A DNA stretch of 64,000 nt from Cytobacillus luteolus (GCF_017873715.1 NZ_JAGGKM010000001.1:434001-498000); one strand, 5' to 3'; shown: positions 9,233 to 16,197, numbered from the stretch's first letter. Program-made: numbers and translations. The notes: generated from the letters alone by a model not told the origin.

Positions 9233-9544
9233 TTATCTAATTCCTAATGCAATTTTTGCGTAGCGTGACATTCGATCCTTAGACCATGGTGGATTCCAGA
9301 CAATATCAACTTCTGTTTCTTTTACCTCAGGTAGATCAGCAAGTGATGCCTTTACACTTTCAACAATGGTTCCTGCTAAAGGACAACCCATTGAAGTAAG
9401 AGTCATCGTAACTGTTGCCTTTCCTTCGTCATCCATGTCAACCCCATAAACTAATCCTAAATTTACAATATCAATTCCTAGTTCAGGGTCAATAACTGTC
9501 TCAAGTGCCCCCATGATATTTTCTTCTAATGCTTTATCTATCAT
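9233..9544 (-). CDS. yitW: MIP18/SufT-family Fe-S assembly protein
   Basis: 103 residues, the full MIP18 (DUF59) domain: VIDPELGIDIVNLGLVYG, then the conserved MGCPL (Cys54) and a C-terminal VWNPPWSKDRMS. SufT/YitW-type proteins help mature iron-sulfur proteins. This copy keeps the B. subtilis neighbour order after yitV. A paralogue lies 91 bases upstream, ending a different operon. Confidence 0.88.
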   Translation of the reverse strand: MIDKALEENIMGALETVIDPELGIDIVNLGLVYGVDMDDEGKATVTMTLTSMGCPLAGTIVESVKASLADLPEVKETEVDIVWNPPWSKDRMSRYAKIALGIR

Positions 9545-9635
9545 TTCTTCAACCTCCGACCGTTTAGTTACTTTTATAGTATAGCGTATTCAAGTTTAGA
9601 TAGAAAATAAGTTGTCTATACCTTTTCTTCTTATT

Positions 9636-9935
9636 CTAATAACCCCGTAACTGTTTTAGGGCATCTTCACTCATCAGATCAGGTGACCATAAAGGACTCC
9701 AAACAACTTCCACATCAACACTTTTTACTTCAGTTAACTCTGAGACAGCATGTTTCACACCACCAACAATGCTATCGTGCAGAGGGCAGCCAGGCGTTGT
9801 TAAAGTCATCTTGATAACAACATCTCCGGCATCTTCACTCACATTATATATTAACCCTAAGTCAACAATGTTTATGTTAAGTTCAGGATCAATGACTTTC
9901 TTTAATTGCTCATTTATTTTTGCCAGGAATGACAT
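9636..9935 (-). CDS. Second MIP18-family protein, last gene of the Fnr-driven operon
   Basis: 99 residues from the ATG at 9935, eight bases after AAGGAGG; the longer frame reading back into the upstream gene is rejected. Motifs are VIDPELNINIVDLGLIYN, PGCPLHD (Cys50) and VWSPLWSPDLMSEDA. It is about half identical to YitW by eye. It starts 17 bases after the 12-TM membrane gene, so it is likely cotranscribed with it and the DUF2249 pair. By family analogy it may load Fe-S or another metal centre into an operon partner; that is inference. Confidence 0.82.
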   Translation of the reverse strand: MSFLAKINEQLKKVIDPELNINIVDLGLIYNVSEDAGDVVIKMTLTTPGCPLHDSIVGGVKHAVSELTEVKSVDVEVVWSPLWSPDLMSEDALKQLRGY

Positions 9936-9951
9936 TACAAAAACCTCCTTC

Positions 9952-11193
9952 TTATTTACGTAAAACAACAAAGATTCTATAACAATAAAAAATTGTTGCA
10001 ACGCTTTGGATTCCTTGGCTAAGGAAAAAAACAATTTGATTAGACAAAAGGTAAGATAGTAATATTCCGATACTTCCGATCATGAATCCTGCAAAAATTG
10101 GGACACTAGCTTTCTCATTCATCATATCCTTTAGAGTTGGCACATTCGTTTTACCAATAAGTTTGCTATAACGATGTGTCCACCACAAAAAAGGAACGAT
10201 TTTATAGAGATAACCAGAGATGCTAAAGATAATCCACATATAAATATACAAGTAAATTAGAATTCCATAGACAGAATAATGTTCTGGAAATAAAGATAGC
10301 ACTGCAGCACTAATGTGTATTACTAAACCTATTCCGATTGCGAGTATGGAAAAAATAAAAGGCTTATCTAGTTTTTTCTTAAGACGAGTCTTAAGGATTT
10401 TATAAATATGAAAGGAAAATGTTGCAAAACCTAGTGTTGATGCAAGCATCCCAATCTGGAATAGACTGTAACTTTCATTATTAAAACTAATTATCGATAT
10501 AACTAGACCTGTTAAATAGAAGGTTAAGACCCACTTACTAATGCTCATTGAAAACCCGTGTGCTAATGAAAACATCGGTACCATTTTGTAAGAAAAGCCG
10601 AATATTAATAAAGTAAACCAACCTGTTACACCAAGAAGTATATGGCTTTTTAGAAGAAACATATGATTCAGTCCTGCACTAGTGGACATATTTAGTGCCA
10701 ATAAAAGACCAAGCAGAATCGTAAGTAACAAACAAAAGAGTGCACTGCCAACAAAGGCAGTAAGAATATTTTTGGATACTTGCTGTTTCATGGTCATAAA
10801 CATTTGGAAAAGAAACATTAGGATTCCAATTACAGATAGCACAGCCCCATAGAGAATAAGGGAAGGAAACACATATAAGGCAATCGAAAGTAATGTAATT
10901 CCGACAGAGCTTACTGCAAATTGAAGAAATCCGAACCGCTCACTCCAAATCCTAGTTAAAAATGCGACAGGAACAAGCTGATACATTGAGCCCATCGCAA
11001 TCATAAGTGCCCAACCGAGTACTAGTAAATGAGCAGCTGACCAAAGGCTAGGGGTTCTAAAAATGCCATTTATGACAAATTGTCCTGAAAAAAGGATAAT
11101 CAATTGTGAACTGATAAATGCAAATAGCGCATAAAGAATGAACGAGAGCGGCAGCTTAATGTTTGTTTCCGTACCAAATTGTGTAGGTATCAA
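9952..11193 (-). CDS. 12-TM heme-copper-oxidase-subunit-I-like / NnrS-like membrane protein
   Basis: 413 residues, about twelve hydrophobic helices. A motif recurs three times at nearly equal spacing: YQLVP (71), YKMVP (202) and YKIVP (330), suggesting three 4-helix units as in heme-copper oxidase subunit I. Two units have a helix histidine 16-18 residues before the motif (AAHLLVLGW His55; SHILLGVTGW His184). Further His residues are 177, 212, 262, 293, 305 and 340. The paired histidines of a full copper-B site are not seen. Similar proteins occur near NO-response genes; a role in NO or heme chemistry is inferred from the Fnr promoter and DUF2249 neighbours. Confidence 0.65.
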   Translation of the reverse strand: MIPTQFGTETNIKLPLSFILYALFAFISSQLIILFSGQFVINGIFRTPSLWSAAHLLVLGWALMIAMGSMYQLVPVAFLTRIWSERFGFLQFAVSSVGITLLSIALYVFPSLILYGAVLSVIGILMFLFQMFMTMKQQVSKNILTAFVGSALFCLLLTILLGLLLALNMSTSAGLNHMFLLKSHILLGVTGWFTLLIFGFSYKMVPMFSLAHGFSMSISKWVLTFYLTGLVISIISFNNESYSLFQIGMLASTLGFATFSFHIYKILKTRLKKKLDKPFIFSILAIGIGLVIHISAAVLSLFPEHYSVYGILIYLYIYMWIIFSISGYLYKIVPFLWWTHRYSKLIGKTNVPTLKDMMNEKASVPIFAGFMIGSIGILLSYLLSNQIVFFLSQGIQSVATIFYCYRIFVVLRK

Positions 11194-11206
11194 TTTGCAT
11201 CAGCCC

Positions 11207-11413
11207 TTATTTTGTGATGTCAATCTGAAAACTTCCATCTTCTCGTTCAGAAGTAGTATGCTTATATCCACTTTCTTCAAGCTGCTCATATAAAAACATA
11301 GGTCTACGATCATTAATGATGGTTAACCTTTCTCCACTTTCCATTTTCTCTAGTGCATTTAATGTCCTCATCATAGGCTGAGGAGGCTCAAGTCCACGGT
11401 TATCTAGTATCAT
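11207..11413 (-). CDS. DUF2249 protein (68 aa)
   Basis: 68 residues with the DUF2249 pattern: LDNRGLEPPQPMMRTLNALEKM, then RRPMFLYEQLEESGY and a closing FQIDITK strand. DUF2249 is a small TusA-like fold often encoded near denitrification, hemerythrin and RIC genes; no biochemical function is established. It overlaps the upstream DUF2249 gene by 4 bases (ATGA) and lies 13 bases before the 12-TM gene. Confidence 0.82.
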   Translation of the reverse strand: MILDNRGLEPPQPMMRTLNALEKMESGERLTIINDRRPMFLYEQLEESGYKHTTSEREDGSFQIDITK

Positions 11414-11661
11414 GATTCAACACCTCGTTTTACAAAGGTTACTTTCCAGTGCTTTTTCTCTATTTCTTCTTCTTCATGGGTAAAGCCTTTTGCTTTCATC
11501 ACAGCAAATAAAGGAACTGGCTTGAAAGGTGCGTGTAAAATAAATGTGTCACCAGTTTCAAGTGACTGAATAGCCTCCATAATTTTTTGAAACGGCTCAA
11601 GTTTGTTTTTTACATCCTCTCTTACATCTAATTCAACAATTCTTTCAGTGTTATGATTCAT
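11410..11661 (-). CDS. DUF2249 protein (83 aa), first gene of the operon
   Basis: 83 residues from the ATG at 11661, nine bases after GGAGG; an ATG further upstream lacks a site. The pattern ELDVREDVKNKLEPFQKIMEAIQ, then LHAPFKPVPLFAVMKAKGF and HWKVTFVK, matches DUF2249. An Fnr-type box at 11723-11738 lies 41.5 bases before a predicted start near 11689, with TATCAT as the -10. It heads the order DUF2249, DUF2249, 12-TM protein, MIP18. Confidence 0.82.
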   Translation of the reverse strand: MNHNTERIVELDVREDVKNKLEPFQKIMEAIQSLETGDTFILHAPFKPVPLFAVMKAKGFTHEEEEIEKKHWKVTFVKRGVES

Positions 11662-11722
11662 TATAAAAGACCTCCTATAATGACTTTCTTCTTTTATGAT
11701 AATCATTTTCACTCTTGGATAA

Positions 11723-11738
11723 TGTGATTTGAATCACA
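11723..11738 (-). promoter_or_regulatory. Fnr-type box of the DUF2249/12-TM operon
   Basis: TGTGA-N6-TCACA, symmetrical. The centre is 41.5 bases upstream of a predicted start at 11689 with TATCAT at -12 to -7, a class II activator geometry. Confidence 0.78.
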
Positions 11739-11764
11739 AGTATTAAATAAATCTTTGAGAAAAA

Positions 11765-11806
11765 ATCATAAAAAAATCACAGAAGCCTAGGCGTCCTGTG
11801 ATTTTT
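11765..11806 (-). terminator. Terminator of the 50-aa CxxC gene
   Basis: AATCACAGGA...TCTGTGATT hairpin followed by seven T residues on the minus strand; it overlaps the stop codon. Confidence 0.85.
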
Positions 11807-11939
11807 CATTAAAAGAATCTGCACATGTGAAACAAAGAATTGTTTTTGTTTGATCATCTATTATTCCATTAAAGAAACCATCTAAACAATGAATCTCTTT
11901 TCTACATTGTTGACAATAGCCGATATGTTCCTCCATCAT
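11787..11939 (-). CDS. Small zinc-ribbon-like protein with two CxxC pairs (50 aa)
   Basis: From the ATG at 11939 (or 11936), four bases after AGGGGG, this gives 50 residues starting MMEEHIGYCQQCRKEIHC and containing TILCFTCADSFNE. Cysteines at 9, 12, 18, 36 and 39 form two CxxC pairs, a typical small zinc- or metal-binding knuckle. I do not recognise the family. It lies between two DUF2249 transcription units in the Fnr block, and its own terminator overlaps the stop. It is easily missed because of its size. Confidence 0.68.
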   Translation of the reverse strand: MMEEHIGYCQQCRKEIHCLDGFFNGIIDDQTKTILCFTCADSFNEKSQDA

Positions 11940-12017
11940 TATTCCCCCTGTAGAATACTACTTTCTATTATTATATCTAAAGTTTTAACCCTAGTATGAT
12001 AAAAAACATGGCTCACT

Positions 12018-12033
12018 AGTGATTTCGTTCACT
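12018..12033 (+). promoter_or_regulatory. Fnr-type box upstream of the third DUF2249 gene
   Basis: AGTGA-N6-TCACT palindrome. The centre is 41.5 bases before a predicted start at 12067 with TAAAAT at -12 to -7. Its symmetry could also serve the divergent CxxC gene. Confidence 0.68.
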
Positions 12034-12098
12034 TTAGAAACAGAGATATCCACTTAAAATGAAGCTAGTAAAACATTAAATTACAGGAGGAGTTCATA

Positions 12099-12332
12099 AT
12101 GATTCAATTCGCAGCAAAAATAAATGCCCCTGATTTTTCACCAAGAGAGAAACACCCAAGGATATTTAACATGTTTGATGGATTAAATTCTGGTGAGTTC
12201 ATGGAATTATCAAATGATCATGATCCAAGACCACTTCAATACCAATTCATGATGGAGCGCAAAGACCAATTTACATGGGAGTACTTAGAAGAAGGTCCAG
12301 AAGTATGGCGAGTGTCTATTGGGAAAAAATAA
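12099..12332 (+). CDS. DUF2249 protein (77 aa)
   Basis: 77 residues. The DUF2249 signature is clear: SNDHDPRPLQYQFMMERKDQFTWEYLEEGPEVWRVSIGK. The start follows CAGGAGGAG at 7 bases. It is monocistronic, with an Fnr-type box upstream and a terminator 12 bases downstream. It is the third DUF2249 gene within 1 kb and is more typical of the family than the other two. Confidence 0.85.
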   Translation: MIQFAAKINAPDFSPREKHPRIFNMFDGLNSGEFMELSNDHDPRPLQYQFMMERKDQFTWEYLEEGPEVWRVSIGKK

Positions 12333-12343
12333 GTGTTTGATTA

Positions 12344-12372
12344 GGCCCCTTAAAATTTGTAGGGGGTTTTTT
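12344..12372 (+). terminator. Terminator of the third DUF2249 gene
   Basis: CCCCT...AGGGG hairpin followed by GTTTTTTC. Confidence 0.8.
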
Positions 12373-12432
12373 CTTGATTTAAATCATCATAACCGATATC
12401 ATTTGGTTAAAAATGAAAGTGGGTGGAGGGCT

Positions 12433-13023
12433 TTGAAGGACCTTAGCTTACGACTAGGTGGAATTATACTTGCTGGTGGAGAGTCAAGAAGGTTTGGAAG
12501 CCCAAAGGCACTAGCGCGACTTAAAGATCGCTTTTTTATCGAATATGCAATTCAAGCAATTGAGGAATCAACAAAGGATATTGTAATTATTAGTCACAAC
12601 TCAATCAAGAGTGAGTTAAATAGAGTAACAACTATGCCAATAATCGAAGACTTACCACAGTATAAGGGTAAAGGTCCTTTAGCTGGTATCGCAACGGGAA
12701 TAAATTATCTTAAGTGCAATTGGTATATTGTACTCCCATGTGATACACCCAATATCACCAAATCTGAAATTATGTCCCTTGTAAAACATATCAAGCTAGA
12801 TGTAGATGCAATTATCCCCGTAGTAAAAGGGAGAATTCAACCTCTAATTGGGGTGTATCATTCTAATGTAGTGAGTGAGATCATCGAGATCCTAGAATCT
12901 GACCATTATAAAATGATGAAGCTGTTAGATCAACTACGAGTAACTTATGTACCATTTGAAGATGAACAACCTTTTCAAAATATAAATGACTTAGAAGAAT
13001 TTCAAAAACTAAACGATAAATAG
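12433..13023 (+). CDS. mobA: Molybdenum cofactor guanylyltransferase
   Basis: 196 residues if started at the TTG at 12433. The nucleotide-binding motif IILAGGESRRFGSPKA is near the N-terminus, and LPCDTPN supplies the metal-binding Asp. MobA attaches GMP to molybdopterin cofactor. The start is uncertain: GGAGG lies only 3 bases before the TTG, and the frame stays open upstream across the preceding terminator. A TTGAT-TTAA-ATCAT palindrome at 12374-12387 is a weak additional Fnr-like site. It stands apart from the moeA-mobB-moaE-moaD operon 4 kb away. Confidence 0.85.
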   Translation: MKDLSLRLGGIILAGGESRRFGSPKALARLKDRFFIEYAIQAIEESTKDIVIISHNSIKSELNRVTTMPIIEDLPQYKGKGPLAGIATGINYLKCNWYIVLPCDTPNITKSEIMSLVKHIKLDVDAIIPVVKGRIQPLIGVYHSNVVSEIIEILESDHYKMMKLLDQLRVTYVPFEDEQPFQNINDLEEFQKLNDK

Positions 13024-13037
13024 TGATGAAATTCACA
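13022..13037 (+). promoter_or_regulatory. Fnr-type box and promoter of the candidate small RNA
   Basis: AGTGA-N6-TCACA beginning at the mobA stop codon. The centre is 41.5 bases before a predicted start at 13071, and the -10 hexamer at 13059-13064 is a perfect TATAAT. No good -35 is present, as expected for an activator-dependent promoter. Confidence 0.68.
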
Positions 13038-13070
13038 TTCATCTATGAGTTAACTAGATATAATGAACGT

Positions 13071-13162
13071 ACGTTAACCTGTAAGGGAGGAGGCAGTTCC
13101 TACTCCTAACTTGGTGGCGTATCCTCGATACAACGTGTGAACAACGGTTTACACGTTTTTTT
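13071..13162 (+). ncRNA. Candidate Fnr-activated small RNA (about 92 nt)
   Basis: A promoter predicted from an Fnr-type box and TATAAT is followed 92 bases later by a strong terminator (13132-13162). No open frame with a plausible ribosome site fits between. The body has a possible AGGAG/CTCCT pairing, a pyrimidine-rich CCTACTCCTAAC stretch complementary to Shine-Dalgarno sites, and a GTATC-CTC-GATAC hairpin. The next gene has its own Fnr-type promoter after the terminator, so this is unlikely to be just its leader. I match it to no known RNA family. Confidence 0.55.
13132..13162 (+). terminator. Terminator of the candidate small RNA
   Basis: AACGTGTGAAC/GTTTACACGTT hairpin with an AACG loop, followed by a run of T residues. 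Confidence 0.88.
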
Positions 13163-13188
13163 GTGGAAACTAAACAAGTTTTTATAAA

Positions 13189-13204
13189 TGTGATATGCCT
13201 CACA
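13189..13204 (+). promoter_or_regulatory. Fnr-type box of the radical SAM gene
   Basis: TGTGA-N6-TCACA. The centre is 41.5 bases before a predicted start at 13238 with TAGAAT as the -10. Confidence 0.78.
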
Positions 13205-13262
13205 TACTACAATCCTTCCTGGTGCTAGAATAAAGTTATTAAGAACTAGGAGGGAATACCTC

Positions 13263-14411
13263 ATGTTTGATAGAGACTTTAATGAGAATCCATTTATTGT
13301 AATCTGGGAGTTAACAAGAGCTTGTCAGCTAAAGTGCCTGCATTGTCGAGCTGAAGCACAATATAAGCGTGATCATAGAGAGTTAACTTTTGAAGAAGGT
13401 AAGAAACTGATTGATCAGATATATGATATGCAAAATCCACTACTTGTCTTTACTGGTGGAGATCCACTTATGAGACCAGATGTATATGATATTGCGGATT
13501 ATGCGATAAAAAGGGGTGTACGTGTGTCAATGACACCTAGTGCAACTCCAAATGTAACGAAAGAGGCTATTGAAAAGGCAAAAGAAGTGGGACTTGCACG
13601 TTGGGCCTTTAGTTTAGATGGACCAACAGCAGAGATTCACGACCATTTCCGTGGAACAGATGGATCGTTTGATCTGACAATGAATGCTATTAAATATTTA
13701 CACGAACTTGAAATCCCAATTCAAATTAATACAGTCATCTCTCGTTACAATATGCATGCGTTAGATGAAATGGCAAAACTGATTGAAGAACTAGATTGCG
13801 TACTGTGGAGTGTGTTCTTCCTTGTTCCTACAGGAAGGGGAAAAGATTCTGATATGATTTCACCTGTAGAGCATGAGCAAGTGTTCAGATGGCTTTATGA
13901 CTTAAGTAAGCGAGTGAAGTTTGACATTAAAACAACAGCTGCTCAGCATTACCGTAGAGTCGTTATCCAATCAAAAATGAGAGAAACTAAACATGAACCA
14001 ACAATGATAAAGTATGAAAATGCATTAATGAAAGGGAAGACAGGTCAATTTGATGGCCTAGGTAGAGCCCCTCAAGGGGTAAATGATGGAAATGGGTTTG
14101 TTTTCATCTCTCATGTTGGTGATGTGTATCCAAGTGGCTTGCTTCCTATAAAAGCAGGAAATGTAAAAGAAACCCCACTTGCAGAAATCTATCGTGAATC
14201 ACCAATTTTCAAGGATTTACGTAGTCCTGACAAATATAAGGGAAAATGTGGTGTATGTGAATTTAGATATGTGTGTGGAGGGTCTCGTTCACGTGCATAT
14301 GCTATGACTGGAGATTATATGGAGAGTGAACCATTCTGCGTTTATATCCCAAAAGAACTTAGAAAAAAAGAAGAAGTAGTTAAACAAAATAAGAATAAAA
14401 AGAGCTGCTAG
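13263..14411 (+). CDS. Radical SAM/SPASM protein (TIGR04053-like)
   Basis: 382 residues. The radical SAM cluster motif CxxxCxxC is at Cys21, Cys25 and Cys28 (RACQLKCLHC), followed by TGGDPLMRPDVYD and SLDGPTAEIHDHFRG. A C-terminal SPASM region (about 331-363, CGVCEFRYVCGG...FC) binds auxiliary Fe-S clusters. The overall form resembles NirJ/AhbD-type and TIGR04053 proteins; the substrate is unknown. AGGAGGG precedes the ATG. It is monocistronic between an Fnr-type promoter and a terminator, so probably made without oxygen. Confidence 0.8.
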   Translation: MFDRDFNENPFIVIWELTRACQLKCLHCRAEAQYKRDHRELTFEEGKKLIDQIYDMQNPLLVFTGGDPLMRPDVYDIADYAIKRGVRVSMTPSATPNVTKEAIEKAKEVGLARWAFSLDGPTAEIHDHFRGTDGSFDLTMNAIKYLHELEIPIQINTVISRYNMHALDEMAKLIEELDCVLWSVFFLVPTGRGKDSDMISPVEHEQVFRWLYDLSKRVKFDIKTTAAQHYRRVVIQSKMRETKHEPTMIKYENALMKGKTGQFDGLGRAPQGVNDGNGFVFISHVGDVYPSGLLPIKAGNVKETPLAEIYRESPIFKDLRSPDKYKGKCGVCEFRYVCGGSRSRAYAMTGDYMESEPFCVYIPKELRKKEEVVKQNKNKKSC

Positions 14412-14436
14412 ATATTTAATCTAGCAGCTTATTCTA
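14403..14436. terminator. Bidirectional terminator, radical SAM gene and fnr
   Basis: AGCTGCTAGAT/ATCTAGCAGCT perfect hairpin overlapping both stop regions. The minus-strand side has a TTTTT tail; the plus side is TATTCT. Confidence 0.85.
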
Positions 14437-15127
14437 TACTACAAATGACAGCAGGGCATCCTTCGCAGTTTATCTCTTTTTTCAAATAGTCAAGATCGTG
14501 TATCATTATTTTTCCCTTTGAAATAGAAATAATGTTGTTTTTGCGCAGCTCGTTTAACATGCGGTTTGTGCTCTCACGTGTAGTTGCACAAAAGTTCGCT
14601 AATTCTTGATTAGTTAAGTGAAGATTAATTAAGATTCCATCGTCTTTTTTTATCCCATAGCTATTGGTCATTCTGATCAAGGTGGAGTACAGTGCTCCTT
14701 TTTTTCCAAGAAGTACAAGGTCTCTAAACTTGGTTTGTGTCTTGCGGAAATGATCACTCATCCACTTCATAAACTCCATTGCAAGCTTACCATTTTCAAA
14801 AAGTGTGCGTTCAATATTTTCTTTTTTTATAACAGCTACTTCTCCTGATTCAATTACCTGAGCATTAAATAAATACTTGGCATTCTCAGAGAATAGAGTA
14901 AGTTCACCAACTATTTCACTATGTGCACATATTCGAAGAGATAATTCTCTTCCATCTGCTGCCACTTTACTAATTTTAACTCGACCTGATTGGATAATAT
15001 AAAGCTCTTTTGCCTCCATACCCTCTTGAAATAAGTAGGAACCCTTTTCCATTTTCATACTATAATCCGCCGATTTTAGCAGTTCTGTTAATTCAGTCGA
15101 AAGTGTAGGCTTTAAACAAGTAGTCAT
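14429..15127 (-). CDS. fnr: Anaerobic regulator Fnr
   Basis: 232 residues: cyclic-nucleotide-type beta roll (about 20-130), dimer helix, and winged HTH with CATTRESTNRMLNEL as recognition region. The C-terminus carries Cys221-x2-Cys224-x4-Cys229, the same spacing as the C-terminal cluster cysteines of B. subtilis Fnr. An Asp near 136 is in the expected place for the fourth ligand. It would bind a 4Fe-4S cluster without oxygen and activate TGTGA-N6-TCACA promoters, eight of which surround it. No such box was seen in front of this gene. Confidence 0.85.
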   Translation of the reverse strand: MTTCLKPTLSTELTELLKSADYSMKMEKGSYLFQEGMEAKELYIIQSGRVKISKVAADGRELSLRICAHSEIVGELTLFSENAKYLFNAQVIESGEVAVIKKENIERTLFENGKLAMEFMKWMSDHFRKTQTKFRDLVLLGKKGALYSTLIRMTNSYGIKKDDGILINLHLTNQELANFCATTRESTNRMLNELRKNNIISISKGKIMIHDLDYLKKEINCEGCPAVICSIE

Positions 15128-15314
15128 GAGGATTCACCTCTCTATTTAAATTGCTATCTATCTTTGATTTAAAAGGAAATAGCATAGACAGTCAATGACA
15201 GCAAAGTGAATAAGATGTAGGTTTTTCATCATAAAATGCTTGGAAACGTTGATATATACAGACTGAGAGCCTTTTTGAACAAATTCTTACAATTTGATAA
15301 GAATCACTTTATGG

Positions 15315-15354
15315 ATAAAAAAATAGGAATTCAGCTTTATCAGCCTCTTCCTAT
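15315..15354 (-). terminator. Terminator of the second Crp/Fnr gene
   Basis: ATAGGAA...TTCCTAT outer stem enclosing an inner GC-containing hairpin, then a run of T residues on the minus strand. Confidence 0.75.
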
Positions 15355-15357
15355 TAC

Positions 15358-16056
15358 TTAAGCAAACATTTGAACTTTGTAGAGTGTACAAAACTTACAC
15401 CAGTCAACAATCACAATCTTTTTGTCATAAATAGCAATGACATTGTCATTTTTTAAACGGGTAAAAACCCTACTAACACTTTCTCTTCTAGCACCTACTA
15501 AATTTGCAAATTCCTGAACGGTTAAGGGAAGTTCAATCTGAACGCCATATCCATGATGTTCTCCAAATTCCTTTGCAAGTCGATCTAATGCAGATATTGT
15601 TTTACTATAAACATCTAGTAAAGCTATATCGCGTAAGGTTGATGTAAAGCCTCTTAATTGTGAACTCATATAACGAATAATCTCAATGCCTAATTCAGGA
15701 TTAAACTTTAATTCTTTTTCCAAGGCCTCTGTTTTTAGAAATAAAACATCGCCATCTACAATCATGTGTGCTGTTGCGGGATAAAACGAACCTGGTTGTG
15801 AGAAAAGACATGCTTCAGCAAATAAGTCTCCAGCTTTTTTGAGACATACTACTAATTCCTTTCCTGTGTTGTCACCTTTTGTTAAGCGAACAATTCCAGT
15901 TTTAACAAAGTACACTCCCTTTGCTTCTTCAAACTCAGTAAAAATAGTGTCTCCTTTTGCAAACCTCAAGGTAGTTAAGCTTTTCTGGATGAATTCTAAA
16001 GATTCCTCTGGGAGCTCCTTAAATAGATCAAGTTTTCGTAACAGCTCTTTATACAT
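15358..16056 (-). CDS. Second Crp/Fnr-family regulator
   Basis: 232 residues from the ATG at 16056 after GGGGG; upstream in-frame ATGs lack a site. It has an effector roll (LRFAKGDTIFTEFEEAKGVYF) and a helix-turn-helix with NLVGARRESVSRVFTRL. The recognition residues resemble those of Fnr, so it may read the same boxes. Its C-terminus has only Cys220-x2-Cys223, not the three-cysteine pattern of its neighbour, so it probably senses something else; NO is a guess from the adjacent RIC gene. An AGTGA-N6-TCACT box lies upstream. Confidence 0.8.
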   Translation of the reverse strand: MYKELLRKLDLFKELPEESLEFIQKSLTTLRFAKGDTIFTEFEEAKGVYFVKTGIVRLTKGDNTGKELVVCLKKAGDLFAEACLFSQPGSFYPATAHMIVDGDVLFLKTEALEKELKFNPELGIEIIRYMSSQLRGFTSTLRDIALLDVYSKTISALDRLAKEFGEHHGYGVQIELPLTVQEFANLVGARRESVSRVFTRLKNDNVIAIYDKKIVIVDWCKFCTLYKVQMFA

Positions 16057-16181
16057 AGTTATCCCCCTAAACATTCCTATTAGCATTTCTTGCAAGGATG
16101 TTTACAATCTATGAGGTAAATGGTTTCAAAGTTATCATTCTACATTCTATAATTAGTTTAACGGTGTTATAGGTTATTGTA

Positions 16182-16197
16182 AGTGATTTAAGTCACT
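16182..16197 (-). promoter_or_regulatory. Fnr-type box of the second Crp/Fnr gene
   Basis: AGTGA-N6-TCACT palindrome. The centre is 41.5 bases from a predicted minus-strand start at 16148, with TAAACT as the -10 (four of six consensus bases). Confidence 0.6.

Noticed and set aside
12374-12387. TTGAT-TTAA-ATCAT as a ninth Fnr box, for mobA
   Set aside because: It fits the E. coli rather than the Bacillus consensus, and the predicted -10 would leave almost no leader before the TTG start. Mentioned only in the mobA entry.
13071-13130. A nine-codon frame starting at TTG in the candidate small RNA
   Set aside because: The purine-rich AAGGGAGGAGG is too far upstream of it, and the peptide has no recognisable feature.
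15283-15304. ATTCTTA/TAAGAAT inverted repeat upstream of fnr as an operator
   Set aside because: Arms are only 7 bp and AT-rich, it is far from the start codon, and it matches no regulator consensus I can name.
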